Positions 1-7,449 of a DNA stretch of 64,000 bases are shown here, one piece after another. The notes under the pieces are model-generated. The model did not search any database, was not told where the DNA came from, and was given only the letters and a program-made list of their open reading frames with translations. The stretch is from an uncultured Cytophagales bacterium (GTDB lineage Bacteria > Bacteroidota > Bacteroidia > Cytophagales > Thermonemataceae). The translations under genes and the position numbers were made by a program. Numbering within the stretch: the stretch's first letter is position 1; every line of letters begins with the position of its first letter. Location of the stretch: assembly GCA_937911505.1 (NCBI GenBank), contig CALEMF010000014.1, positions 1 through 64,000 on the forward strand, given 5' to 3'.

Positions 1-545
1 TGTTCACAAGTAAGGAGTTGAGCGGGAAAGTCACGGCTGTATTGGGGTTGGTAGGGAGTTTCGAGGAGAAACTCGTGTAAGAACTCTCGTGTAACGAGGA
101 GGCTCTCCTCTGGGTCTAGGTAGTTGTCCAGCGGCGCTATTACGTTTTTCTTTATCAAACCTCTATCTGGTAGTAATGCCTTTATAACAGCTTTTCGCTG
201 GGCTAGATCATTTTGGCAGAGCAGAAAAAAAACTGTCTGTAAGGTAGGCACAAAGCGCTTGGTAGAGGCGTTCTTCTGCCCGCCTAGGGTGGCGATAAAT
301 CCACCGTGCGCCATCTCCTTCTCAACAATATGGCTGAAAGTCTCTGGATAGAGATATGGTAAAAGTGCGACTAATACAATCTCTTGTTGTAAACCAGAGA
401 ATTGTCCCAACAGATGTTGTTGGTAGGCAGAGAAGTTGAGAGAAGCAGGAGCGTTAGCCTGGCTCACATCAAGTGTAGCTACTTTATTGCGCATCTTTTT
501 CAAAAAAAGCTTCACAAAATGCTCGATCTCGTTTTTCTTTCCCAT
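1..545 (-). CDS. N-terminal part of an eCIS-type AAA+ ATPase (runs off left edge)
   Basis: This reading frame starts at an ATG at 545 on the minus strand and stays open for 181 codons to the window edge, so only the N-terminal part is visible. The Walker motifs would lie outside the window. What is visible resembles the N-terminal domain of Afp15/Pvc15-like ATPases of extracellular contractile injection systems. There is a helical stretch with LLPYLYPE, then HGGF and a Gly-Gly loop, then FVPTLQTVFFLLCQNDLAQR, which parallels the family's 'GGFLPTGETALFLLAGDDL' region. A PEESLLVTREFLHEFLL segment follows. In that family the ATPase is thought to act in assembly or disassembly of the injection particle in the cytoplasm. 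It diverges from the LysM-like gene at 584 across only 38 bp. The assignment is motif memory only; the sequence to the left would settle it. Confidence 0.55.
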   Translation of the reverse strand, partial: MGKKNEIEHFVKLFLKKMRNKVATLDVSQANAPASLNFSAYQQHLLGQFSGLQQEIVLVALLPYLYPETFSHIVEKEMAHGGFIATLGGQKNASTKRFVPTLQTVFFLLCQNDLAQRKAVIKALLPDRGLIKKNVIAPLDNYLDPEESLLVTREFLHEFLLETPYQPQYSRDFPAQLLTCE

Positions 546-583
546 AATTATTTAATAGCTTGAAAGTGATAGGAATTAAAAAT

Positions 584-1783
584 ATGGAATACGATCGACA
601 AAGAAAAGAAAAAGACGAACACACTACTGAGAGTGTTACCCACCAAACTCCTCAGCAAGCCTACGCTCCTCAAAATGTGAAGGAAGCTTACAGTCCTATC
701 ACCCCAATGGGTACCAAAAAGGAAGAACCTATTTTACACCAAGTAGGAAAGAGAGAGACTTTATCATCGCTCATTCTCCGCTACTTTCCTTATCTAGAGG
801 AAGGGAGTCCTGAGTACAAAAAGAAATACACACAAATTGTAGTAGGCAACAGTATGGACGATAAGGTGATGCAAGCCGATTTTTTGCCTGCTGGACTAAA
901 ACTAAGGATTCCTGTCTCAGAGGAAGAACGGAAAAAGATCAATGCTACCAAAAAAAAGTCTAAGCAAGCGGATAAAGAAACGCAAGGCACTGACTTCTAC
1001 AACCTCTGGTCTTTGATCCAGAGCCAGCCAGAGGAGATGACTGATGACCACGTAGAGGCTACGCTGGAGTACCAATCGTATATGAATGCTAGCTTGGTGT
1101 GGCAGTGGCAGCTAGGACTCACCAAAGAAGAGGCAATGCTGGCTTGTCGCTGGATGGTCAACGATATGACCGCCATGGAGAAAGAGATTATTTGGGAGAG
1201 GGAAGCAAGGTACTATGCGTTGCTGGCAAAACGCTCTTTCCAACTAGGAAAAATGAAGAACGTAGCGGATATGCCTGTGGCACAACAGGTCTCTTATGCG
1301 GCTGAGTTCACGCACAATGAGGCGCACGATGATAACTACTATACGCTTACCAAGTTTATCATCACGGAGGTGTATGCGAAGGGAGGCAAGAGGCATTTAC
1401 AACAAACGGTTTATAGTTTTGGCTTTAATGATTCACCGGTGATACTCGATAATGCAACGAGACTTCGGCAGAATTACAAAGAAGGTAAGATAAGACCTCT
1501 TTATAATACTGTACTACCTGGAACAAAGGGTCATACGCATATCCAACCGCTAGGGAAATCGCTCACAGGTCTGGAGGGCACTACCAAGCCTGCCAAAGAC
1601 CGTAAGCTTACTTCAGCGGAGCTAGACATTATGATGCAGTTTCTACCCAAACATCAGAAAAAGAGTACAACTGAAAAGTACTTTAAGTATATCTTCAAGG
1701 AAATGACTAGGGAAAAACTGACACAGGATGATATTAATGAGAATCATAGGAAGCATACAGTTGTAAAGAGTCCCGAGAGATAA
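584..1783 (+). CDS. LysM-like protein with a duplicated C-terminal tail; candidate injection-system effector or accessory
   Basis: A protein of 399 residues. I chose the ATG at 584 because AGGA at 571-574 sits about 9 bases upstream; an in-frame TTG at 560 is the alternative. There is no signal peptide. Residues about 50-110 read like a divergent LysM or tail-tube-adaptor fold: HQVGKRETLSSLILRYFP ... IVVGN ... LPAGLKLRIPV. A Trp/Glu-rich helical middle follows, around residues 140-240. The last ~38 residues, starting at LPKHQKKST, are a charged module that recurs twice downstream, at 2553-2732 and in the leader of the gene at 3523. The neighbour is an eCIS-type ATPase and three CHASE2-like lipoproteins follow. 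I do not recognise a catalytic domain. An effector, a tape or baseplate adaptor, or a non-toxic accessory are all possible. Confidence 0.6.
   Translation: MEYDRQRKEKDEHTTESVTHQTPQQAYAPQNVKEAYSPITPMGTKKEEPILHQVGKRETLSSLILRYFPYLEEGSPEYKKKYTQIVVGNSMDDKVMQADFLPAGLKLRIPVSEEERKKINATKKKSKQADKETQGTDFYNLWSLIQSQPEEMTDDHVEATLEYQSYMNASLVWQWQLGLTKEEAMLACRWMVNDMTAMEKEIIWEREARYYALLAKRSFQLGKMKNVADMPVAQQVSYAAEFTHNEAHDDNYYTLTKFIITEVYAKGGKRHLQQTVYSFGFNDSPVILDNATRLRQNYKEGKIRPLYNTVLPGTKGHTHIQPLGKSLTGLEGTTKPAKDRKLTSAELDIMMQFLPKHQKKSTTEKYFKYIFKEMTREKLTQDDINENHRKHTVVKSPER
1642..1756 (+). repeat. Tail repeat, copy 1 (3' end of the LysM-like gene)
   Basis: About 115 bp encoding LPKHQKKSTTEKYFKYIFKE and the residues that follow. 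Copy 2 lies at 2588-2702 in the same orientation and is nearly identical at the nucleotide level, with mostly single-base differences. Copy 3, at 3555-3580, keeps only the first ~25 bp. The copies are spaced about 946 and 967 bp apart, and each spacer holds one CHASE2-like lipoprotein gene, so the repeated unit is tail plus lipoprotein. Confidence 0.85.
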
Positions 1784-1792
1784 TTCTAAGTT

Positions 1793-2584
1793 ATGCCATC
1801 AAAATTATTTTTTACTACTCTGACAATATTCTTACTATTTAAGAATTGTACTCCTAAGTTCTCTACACAAAGCTACTTGAATGAGATTGTCATTATTAAT
1901 GCGAAAAAACTCAATAGAAACGCTATTGCTAAGCTTATCGAGTACTCTTCGGAGGCTAAGGTAATTGGCGTAAACTTTCGTTTCTTGAAAGCTACTACTG
2001 AAAATCAATTATTTTTAAAAACTATTCGTACCTATCAAGATAAACTTATTTTCCCAGCAGTACTAATCGGATGCGATGCTACAAACGATTTTGTTCGTTG
2101 TGATAGTTTAGAAGCTACATTTTTTCAAACGTCTGATACAAAAATGGGTGTTTTTAATTTTTTTTTCCCATCAGATGAGGCGTATCTCAGAGGTGATGAT
2201 CTCATTTCCTACAACGAATGTACACTTTACAGGAATGATACTATATCGCATTTTAGTATGAGAATTGTAGAATCGTATAGTTCGCAAACGTTTAATAAAT
2301 GTAAACTTGCCCAACAAATTACAAACATTTATCCGCAGCAAGATTTCACAGTGATTGATGGAGAGCAACTCCTTGAAAATCCAGCTAAATATCATTCTGC
2401 ATTTAATAATAAGATAGTCTTGATTGGCTTCTTAGGTGAGCATAGCGATCGGAAACCCTCTGAATCATACATTGATGAAGATTACAATACTATGTATAGA
2501 AAGTACTACACTGTCCTCCTTGCTAACCACATTGTACACTTACTTAAAGAATATGAAGTACCGATTGTATCAGCAGAAGAATAG
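1793..2584 (+). CDS. CHASE2-like lipoprotein, copy 1
   Basis: A 263-residue predicted lipoprotein. A hydrophobic leader is followed by Cys19 in FKNC, which is a poor lipobox. The body looks like a stand-alone CHASE2 sensor domain. It opens with the strand EIVIINAKKLNR, followed by AKLIEYSSEAKVIGVNFRF, then a KIVLIGFLGEH strand with preceding 'LLENPAKY' and a final ANHIVHLL helix. CHASE2 normally forms the extracytoplasmic part of sensor proteins, but here no signalling domain or transmembrane helix follows. It sits 9 bp after the LysM-like gene and is probably co-transcribed. Its paralogues are at 2754 and 3523. A periplasmic partner or immunity-like role is inference only. Confidence 0.6.
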   Translation: MPSKLFFTTLTIFLLFKNCTPKFSTQSYLNEIVIINAKKLNRNAIAKLIEYSSEAKVIGVNFRFLKATTENQLFLKTIRTYQDKLIFPAVLIGCDATNDFVRCDSLEATFFQTSDTKMGVFNFFFPSDEAYLRGDDLISYNECTLYRNDTISHFSMRIVESYSSQTFNKCKLAQQITNIYPQQDFTVIDGEQLLENPAKYHSAFNNKIVLIGFLGEHSDRKPSESYIDEDYNTMYRKYYTVLLANHIVHLLKEYEVPIVSAEE

Positions 2585-2732
2585 AAGCTTACCCAAACGT
2601 CAGAAAAAGAGTACAGCTGAAAAGTACTTTAAATATATCTTCAAGGAAATGACTAGGGAGAAGCTGACACAGGATGATATCAATGAGAATCATACAAAAC
2701 ACATGAAGAGAGGCACTGACATTGATAGGTGA
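2553..2732 (+). pseudogene. Orphan copy of the LysM-like protein's C-terminal tail
   Basis: A short reading frame of 59 codons that overlaps the 3' end of lipoprotein copy 1 by 32 bp. Its first ~12 codons are the lipoprotein's 3' end read in another frame. The rest, from SLPKRQKKSTAEKYFKYI onward, matches the C-terminal tail of the protein at 584-1783 almost residue for residue. Either it is a non-functional remnant of a tandem duplication, or it is a donor cassette that could recombine onto the full-length gene, as orphan tails do in polymorphic toxin loci. Whether it is translated cannot be told from sequence. Confidence 0.7.
2588..2702 (+). repeat. Tail repeat, copy 2
   Basis: Second copy of the ~115 bp tail module found at the 3' end of the LysM-like gene. 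Differences are scattered and largely synonymous or conservative, for example His to Arg in LPKRQKK. The left junction coincides with the stop codon of lipoprotein copy 1. Confidence 0.85.
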
Positions 2733-2753
2733 CGAAAAATATTCTTAGTAATT

Positions 2754-3551
2754 ATGTATTTATTTAATGTTCAGCCTGTTAGGATTCTTTCCTTTTTACT
2801 ATTATTTTCTATCCTAGGTTGCTCATCTATAATCTCTTCAAAGAGCTATATAGATGAAATCGTTATCATAAATATAAAAAAGCTTGATAGACTAGCTATT
2901 GCTCAACTTATTGAGTATAGTTCTGAGGCTAAAGTAGTAGGGATCGACATCAACTTTACAAAACCTACTGAGAAAGATCAATCTTTTTTAAAAATCATCA
3001 ATGCTTATCAACATAAACTTGTGTTTTCAGCGGCTCCTTACAAATGTATCACTGAAAAGAGCCCCGCACAATGTGACAGCCTGAAAAATACATTTTTTCA
3101 TTCTTCGGATACACATATTGGCTTTACTGATTTATTTTTTCCACCCAGTATAGACCCAGATAAAAAAGAACCTATCTTTCAAGACGAGTACTTGCTCTAT
3201 AAAGGTGATACAATACCACATTTTGGTGTAGAAGTGGTACGATTGTATAGCAATCTACCTATTGACAAGTTCAAGCTAGGTGAGCAAGTCAAAACTATTT
3301 ATCCGCAAAAAGAATTTATGGTGATAGACGGTACTCAATTACTCAAAAATCCATCTATGTATTCTTCAGTGTTTAAAGATAAGATTGTACTCATCAGTTT
3401 TTTGGGAGAAGAAGTGGGTAGCAAACCAGCTTTTCCTGAAACGGAAGAAGGTTATTATCCTGATCAAGAGATGTATTACATCGTTATTCTCGCCAGCCAT
3501 ATCGTACACTTACTTAAAGAATATGAAGTACCGATTATCTCAGAAGAATAA
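2754..3551 (+). CDS. CHASE2-like lipoprotein, copy 2
   Basis: A 265-residue lipoprotein with a clear lipobox, ILGC, at about residue 23. It is a full-length paralogue of the gene at 1793. It shares EIVIINIKKLDR, EYSSEAKVVGIDINF, the PHFGVEVVRLYS stretch, LLKNPSMYSSVFKDKIVLIS and the C-terminal SHIVHLLKEYEVPI. This copy matches CHASE2 best, because 'KVVGIDI.F' is the family's signature strand. The last ~55 bp are almost identical to those of copy 1, which points to recent duplication. It probably sits in the periplasm, anchored by its lipid, and no effector domain is attached. Confidence 0.65.
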   Translation: MYLFNVQPVRILSFLLLFSILGCSSIISSKSYIDEIVIINIKKLDRLAIAQLIEYSSEAKVVGIDINFTKPTEKDQSFLKIINAYQHKLVFSAAPYKCITEKSPAQCDSLKNTFFHSSDTHIGFTDLFFPPSIDPDKKEPIFQDEYLLYKGDTIPHFGVEVVRLYSNLPIDKFKLGEQVKTIYPQKEFMVIDGTQLLKNPSMYSSVFKDKIVLISFLGEEVGSKPAFPETEEGYYPDQEMYYIVILASHIVHLLKEYEVPIISEE

Positions 3552-4338
3552 AGGGCTGCCTAAGCATCAGAAAAAAAGCACTATCAATTTATTCTTTTTT
3601 TATCTGTTAACCTTACTTGTCTGTTGTACTGAGCAAAATAGTCTTTCTAATGAGATTGTGATTATCAATGCTTCATACCTCGATAGGAATGACATTGGAA
3701 AAATCATTAACCATAGTACTCAAGCAAAAGTGATTGGTATTAATTTTCTCTTTAGAAAGCAGATGGATGACGACAGCCTGTTTTTAACTGCAGTTGAAAA
3801 GTATAAGGATAAGCTTATTTTTACAATTGGATTTGATAATTGTCAACCTGACCCTGATACACTTTACTGCGACCTAATTAATAATTTTTTTTCTTTTCTT
3901 TCTATCAATGAAGGGTTTTCTACCCTGTCTTATTCAACGATGATTACTACTAAGGGGGTTAGAACTACAAAAGAAAAGATTATGTATTCGTTCATAAGAA
4001 TGGATGATAATCAATCCTATCCACATTTTGGACTAGCCGTAGCTAATCTATATGAAGACTTACCCTTAGATATAATAAGGTCTAAAAAGGCATATGAAGT
4101 GATTGAGCTTCAGTATCCACAGGATGCGTTTGAACTGATAGAAGGAAAGGATTTATTGAATAACCCTGAAAAGTACCAACATCTTTTCAAGGATAAAATT
4201 GTGTTGATTGGCTATTTGGGAAAAGAAATAGGCTATATTCCTCTAGACCCTATCATAGAAGAAGACTATAGTGCTGCCCATCAGCTTTATCAGACCATTA
4301 TTATTGCCAATCAAATCTGTAACATCCTAGAGAATTAG
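3523..4338 (+). CDS. CHASE2-like lipoprotein, copy 3, with a tail-derived leader
   Basis: A predicted product of 271 residues. I place the start at the ATG at 3523, overlapping copy 2 by 29 bp. The N-terminus is MKYRLSQKNKGLPKHQKKST followed by the hydrophobic run INLFFFYLLTLLVCC, so the first 20 residues are tail-repeat sequence fused to a lipoprotein leader. An internal start would leave too little before the hydrophobic run. The mature part keeps the CHASE2-like pattern: EIVIINASYLDR, QAKVIGINFLF, PHFGLAVANLY, LLNNPEKYQHLFKDKIVLIG and IIIANQICNIL. It is the most divergent of the three. The fused leader looks like the scar of a recombination that deleted most of a third tail copy. Confidence 0.6.
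   Translation: MKYRLSQKNKGLPKHQKKSTINLFFFYLLTLLVCCTEQNSLSNEIVIINASYLDRNDIGKIINHSTQAKVIGINFLFRKQMDDDSLFLTAVEKYKDKLIFTIGFDNCQPDPDTLYCDLINNFFSFLSINEGFSTLSYSTMITTKGVRTTKEKIMYSFIRMDDNQSYPHFGLAVANLYEDLPLDIIRSKKAYEVIELQYPQDAFELIEGKDLLNNPEKYQHLFKDKIVLIGYLGKEIGYIPLDPIIEEDYSAAHQLYQTIIIANQICNILEN
3555..3580 (+). repeat. Tail repeat, copy 3 (truncated)
   Basis: Encodes LPKHQKKST, the first nine residues of the tail module, then switches abruptly to a lipoprotein leader. The 5' flank matches the flank of copy 2: both follow the 3' end of a lipoprotein gene. Confidence 0.7.
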
Positions 4339-4471
4339 AAGTGAAAGAAAAGTACAGCAAAAAATATAATCGACTCGCTCAAAGGAGTAATGTTTGGTAA
4401 GCGTAAGGAAGCACGTTGCACTTCAACAAAACGAGAAAAGCCCTTGACTTTTCTTTTTTATACAGGATGCC

Positions 4472-4479
4472 TATTTTTG
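4472..4479 (+). promoter_or_regulatory. TAnnTTTG -7 element, possibly giving a leaderless mRNA
   Basis: TATTTTTG matches the Bacteroidota sigma-A -7 consensus and ends only 6 bases before the ATG at 4486. TTGACTT at 4444 could serve as the -33 box, though the spacing is somewhat long. Initiation a few bases after TTTG would fall at or beside the start codon. Confidence 0.45.
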
Positions 4480-4485
4480 TAACAC

Positions 4486-6027
4486 ATGGCAAAGCCTAAA
4501 TCGAAAGATGTCTTTACGTTGATTAAGTCGTTGAAAGCCTCCGAGAAACGCTACTTTAAGCAGATGTTTCAGTCGGGCAGGCAAGCAGATAAAAAGTATG
4601 TCTTACTCTTTGATGCCCTAGAGCAACAACAAACCTATAACGAAGCGCAGTTGCTAGCTACCAACGCACGGCTTACTCCCGAGCAACTACCTAATTTAAA
4701 GGCACATTTGTACAGTCGTATTTTACAAAGCTTGCGCTTGTATCATAAAACCACCTCCTCTGATTTACAGATCAGAGAGCTACTCGATTATGCCCGCATT
4801 CTTTTCAATAAAGGTTTGTATAAACTTTGCCACAGCAGGCTTCAAAATGCCAAGAAGCTGGCGCATAAATATGAGCACCTAGAAATACAACTAGAAATAT
4901 TGAAATGGGAGCAATACTTACTCCCTCACTTAATCGTCAAAGATTATCAAAACAAGGTAGATACCCTTATCAGAGAAGCAACGCAAATTACTGAACGTAT
5001 CAACCATATCAATAAGCTGAATCTACTCAATATAGAGCTCAATACCTTATATTTAAAAATAGGATTCGTAAGAGATCACCAAGACTTTCAAACAGTCAGT
5101 CAGCGCCTTGCACAACGCCTGCCCCTGCGAGAAGAGCAAGCCTTACTTCCTTCTGAAAAAATAGCGCTCTTTCAGGTGTATGTAGGGTATTATAACTTTA
5201 TACAAGATCATGAGAAAGCCTATACTTATGCACAAATGTGGGTAGATCTGCTCGAAGAGCACGAGGAGTTCCGCCTGATTCGTATAGAATCGTACATCAA
5301 AGCGCTCAATTATTTGATGAATGCCCAAGAGCGCCTTTTTTATTACCAAGATTTACAAGTCACGCGTAAAAAACTACGTTCCCTCTGGAAAAAACCACCC
5401 TTCCCCTTGCAAGCGCATATCCAAATCAAGCTTTTCAAATACATCTATGTGCACGAATTCAATCGTTTATTCTTATTAGGAGAGTTTCGTACGGGAGTGC
5501 AACTTATGCAAAAAATCAGAAAAGACCTTGAATGGTTTATCACCAAGCTAGATCGTCACTCACAACTTATTCTTTATTATAAAATTGCTTGCTTATATTT
5601 TGGCGATGAAGATTACAAAGAGGCGATTATTTGGGTAAATAAGATCATCAATCTTCCTGATATCGCCCTTAGAGAAGACGTCCATAACTTTGCTCGTATT
5701 TTACACTTAGTGTGCCATTACGAGCTAGGAAATACCGATGTGTTAGACCATTATATCCGTTCTACTTATCGTTATCTCCTCAAGCACAACGACTACCATC
5801 AATTCCAGCGCTACATCTTACAGTTTTTACGAGGGCTTAATAAGACGCCTGATATACCACTAAAGGAGCGTTTTTGTTGGCTATACGACCACCTACTCCC
5901 GCTCGAAATGCATCCCTTTGAAAAGAGGGCGTTTACATATTTTGATATTTTAGCTTGGTTGCAGGCAAAAATCCAAGACCGCTCCGTAGGAGATATCGTC
6001 CAAGAAAAAGTAAAAAAACAAATGTAA
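4486..6027 (+). CDS. Helical-repeat (TPR-like) protein of unknown function
   Basis: A 513-residue cytoplasmic protein with no signal peptide or membrane segment. Almost all of it reads as amphipathic helices with a loose TPR look, for example ILFNKGLYKLCHSRLQNAKK, CLYFGDEDYKEAIIWVNKII and ARILHLVCHYELGNTDVLDHY. The N-terminus, SKDVFTLIKSLKASEKRYFK, is a pattern I associate with uncharacterised Bacteroidota proteins of about this size. It stands alone between the lipoprotein array and a convergent cytochrome gene. No function is assigned; a protein-protein scaffold is the most I would suggest. Confidence 0.75.
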   Translation: MAKPKSKDVFTLIKSLKASEKRYFKQMFQSGRQADKKYVLLFDALEQQQTYNEAQLLATNARLTPEQLPNLKAHLYSRILQSLRLYHKTTSSDLQIRELLDYARILFNKGLYKLCHSRLQNAKKLAHKYEHLEIQLEILKWEQYLLPHLIVKDYQNKVDTLIREATQITERINHINKLNLLNIELNTLYLKIGFVRDHQDFQTVSQRLAQRLPLREEQALLPSEKIALFQVYVGYYNFIQDHEKAYTYAQMWVDLLEEHEEFRLIRIESYIKALNYLMNAQERLFYYQDLQVTRKKLRSLWKKPPFPLQAHIQIKLFKYIYVHEFNRLFLLGEFRTGVQLMQKIRKDLEWFITKLDRHSQLILYYKIACLYFGDEDYKEAIIWVNKIINLPDIALREDVHNFARILHLVCHYELGNTDVLDHYIRSTYRYLLKHNDYHQFQRYILQFLRGLNKTPDIPLKERFCWLYDHLLPLEMHPFEKRAFTYFDILAWLQAKIQDRSVGDIVQEKVKKQM

Positions 6028-6054
6028 TAGTATATGGTATAAGCTTCAAGATCA

Positions 6055-6444
6055 TCATTCTCCAGAAGCTTCATCGATATAAGTGAGAATCGCTTGGATT
6101 TCTTCTTCGGTAAGATACTCAAAGCTAGGCATTACTAGCTTATCGTATTCTTCATAAATTGCTATTGCTTTTTCGTCACCCGCTTCTATCTTTTTTTGTG
6201 AATTCTGAATAAAGGCAATCAACCAAGCGGTATCGTGACGCTGTTGTACTCCCTTCAGGGCAGGGCCTACTAATCGTTGCTCAAGCTGATGGCAAGCGAT
6301 ACAGTGTTCTGTAAAAAGCTGCTTACCTTGTAGTGCCTTTTGGCTTAGTGTAGCCTGAGACGCACTTTCTCTTTGTGTAGATCGTGTTTGCGTTTCACAA
6401 GCCAAGCAAATCATACAAAAAATGGGGAGTAAAATATATTTCAT
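6055..6444 (-). CDS. Class I c-type cytochrome lipoprotein
   Basis: A 129-residue product with a lipoprotein leader (CMICLAC; Cys16 would be lipidated) and one haem c site, CIACH, at about residues 48-52. The distal ligand is probably the Met in KLVMPSFEYLTEEEIQAILTYI, a standard class I C-terminal pattern. It is expected to be an electron carrier at the outer face of a membrane. Haem attachment would need the maturation proteins encoded by ccmB-ccmF at 42057-46825. It is monocistronic and convergent with the gene at 4486. Confidence 0.85.
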   Translation of the reverse strand: MKYILLPIFCMICLACETQTRSTQRESASQATLSQKALQGKQLFTEHCIACHQLEQRLVGPALKGVQQRHDTAWLIAFIQNSQKKIEAGDEKAIAIYEEYDKLVMPSFEYLTEEEIQAILTYIDEASGE

Positions 6445-6528
6445 TCCTATGATACACGGTGTAGTTTATAAAGGTTGTTCAAAACTATATTTATCTGATG
6501 GCTTCACAATAACCTCCTGAAAATTTCT

Positions 6529-6536
6529 TAGCTTTG
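6529..6536 (+). promoter_or_regulatory. TAnnTTTG -7 element for kdsA
   Basis: TAGCTTTG lies 37 bases before the kdsA start, in the 129 bp gap between divergent genes. No good -33 TTG is visible at the expected distance. Confidence 0.4.
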
Positions 6537-6573
6537 TAAGTAGATTTATGCGCTTTCTCTAAAAATAGAATTT

Positions 6574-7422
6574 ATGACAAAGAAGACTGTTCAAGTGCGC
6601 GATATCGCCGGTGTGACAGATCCCCTCTTTCTTATTTCAGGCCCTTGTGTGATAGAAGATGAATCGGTGATGATGCGAACTGCCGAAAAACTGAAGGAAG
6701 TAGGCGAACGGCTACAGCTTCCTATTATTTTTAAATCTTCTTTTCAAAAAGACAACCGAAGCTCTCTTCAATACTATATAGGTCCTCGACTTGAAGAAGG
6801 CTTAAAGATATTACAAAAAATTAAAAGTACTTTCGGCTTTCCTATTCTATCAGATATTCACTACCCAGATCAGGCAGCTCCTGCTGCCGAGGTACTTGAT
6901 GTTTTACAGATTCCCGCTTACCTATGTATGCAAACCGATCTTTTGGTGGCAGCGGCTAAAACAGGAAAAGTGGTTAACATCAAACACGGCCAGTTTTTAG
7001 CTCCTGAAAATATGATGAAGCCTGCACAAAAATGTATTGATAGTGGTAACGACCAACTGATTCTCACCGAGCGAGGCTATACATTTGGTTATAATGATTT
7101 AATTGTAGACCCCCGTAGTTTTTACCATCTTAACCAGACAGGTTTTCCAGTGGTATTCGACATTACCCATTCTATTCGTAAATATGGTATTCCTAGCGCC
7201 GATCCCAACGGAGGTGCAAGAGAGTTTTTGCCTACTATTGCCAGAGCAGGCGTAGCTGCTGGTGTGGATGGTGTATTCATTGAAACCCACCCAGAGCCTT
7301 CCAAGGCGTTGTGTGATGCAGCCAGCCAGCTTTGTGTATATGATTTAGAGGCGTTTATTCAACCTCTCTTGGAACTACACGAAGTAACTTTGAAGTATAA
7401 AAATCAATCGGTTCAGGTGTAA
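6574..7422 (+). CDS. kdsA: 3-deoxy-8-phosphooctulonate (KDO-8-P) synthase
   Basis: A 282-residue enzyme condensing phosphoenolpyruvate with arabinose 5-phosphate to give KDO-8-phosphate for lipopolysaccharide. Hallmarks are FKSSFQKDNRSS, GPRLEEGLKIL, SDIHYPDQAAP, QTDLLVAAAKTG, GQFLAPENM, LTERGYTFGYNDLIVDPRS and ETHPEPSKALCDA. The GPCVIE motif near residue 26 carries the Cys that marks the metal-dependent class, where E. coli-type metal-independent enzymes have Asn. One oddity is NIKHGQF where NVKKGQF or NVKKPQF is usual. It is monocistronic and ends 27 bp from the convergent kinase gene. The later KDO-pathway genes are not adjacent, but a KdsC-like phosphatase lies at 31555. Confidence 0.95.
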   Translation: MTKKTVQVRDIAGVTDPLFLISGPCVIEDESVMMRTAEKLKEVGERLQLPIIFKSSFQKDNRSSLQYYIGPRLEEGLKILQKIKSTFGFPILSDIHYPDQAAPAAEVLDVLQIPAYLCMQTDLLVAAAKTGKVVNIKHGQFLAPENMMKPAQKCIDSGNDQLILTERGYTFGYNDLIVDPRSFYHLNQTGFPVVFDITHSIRKYGIPSADPNGGAREFLPTIARAGVAAGVDGVFIETHPEPSKALCDAASQLCVYDLEAFIQPLLELHEVTLKYKNQSVQV

Positions 7423-7449
7423 GAAAGTAATTTTTATGAAAAGGGTTGC

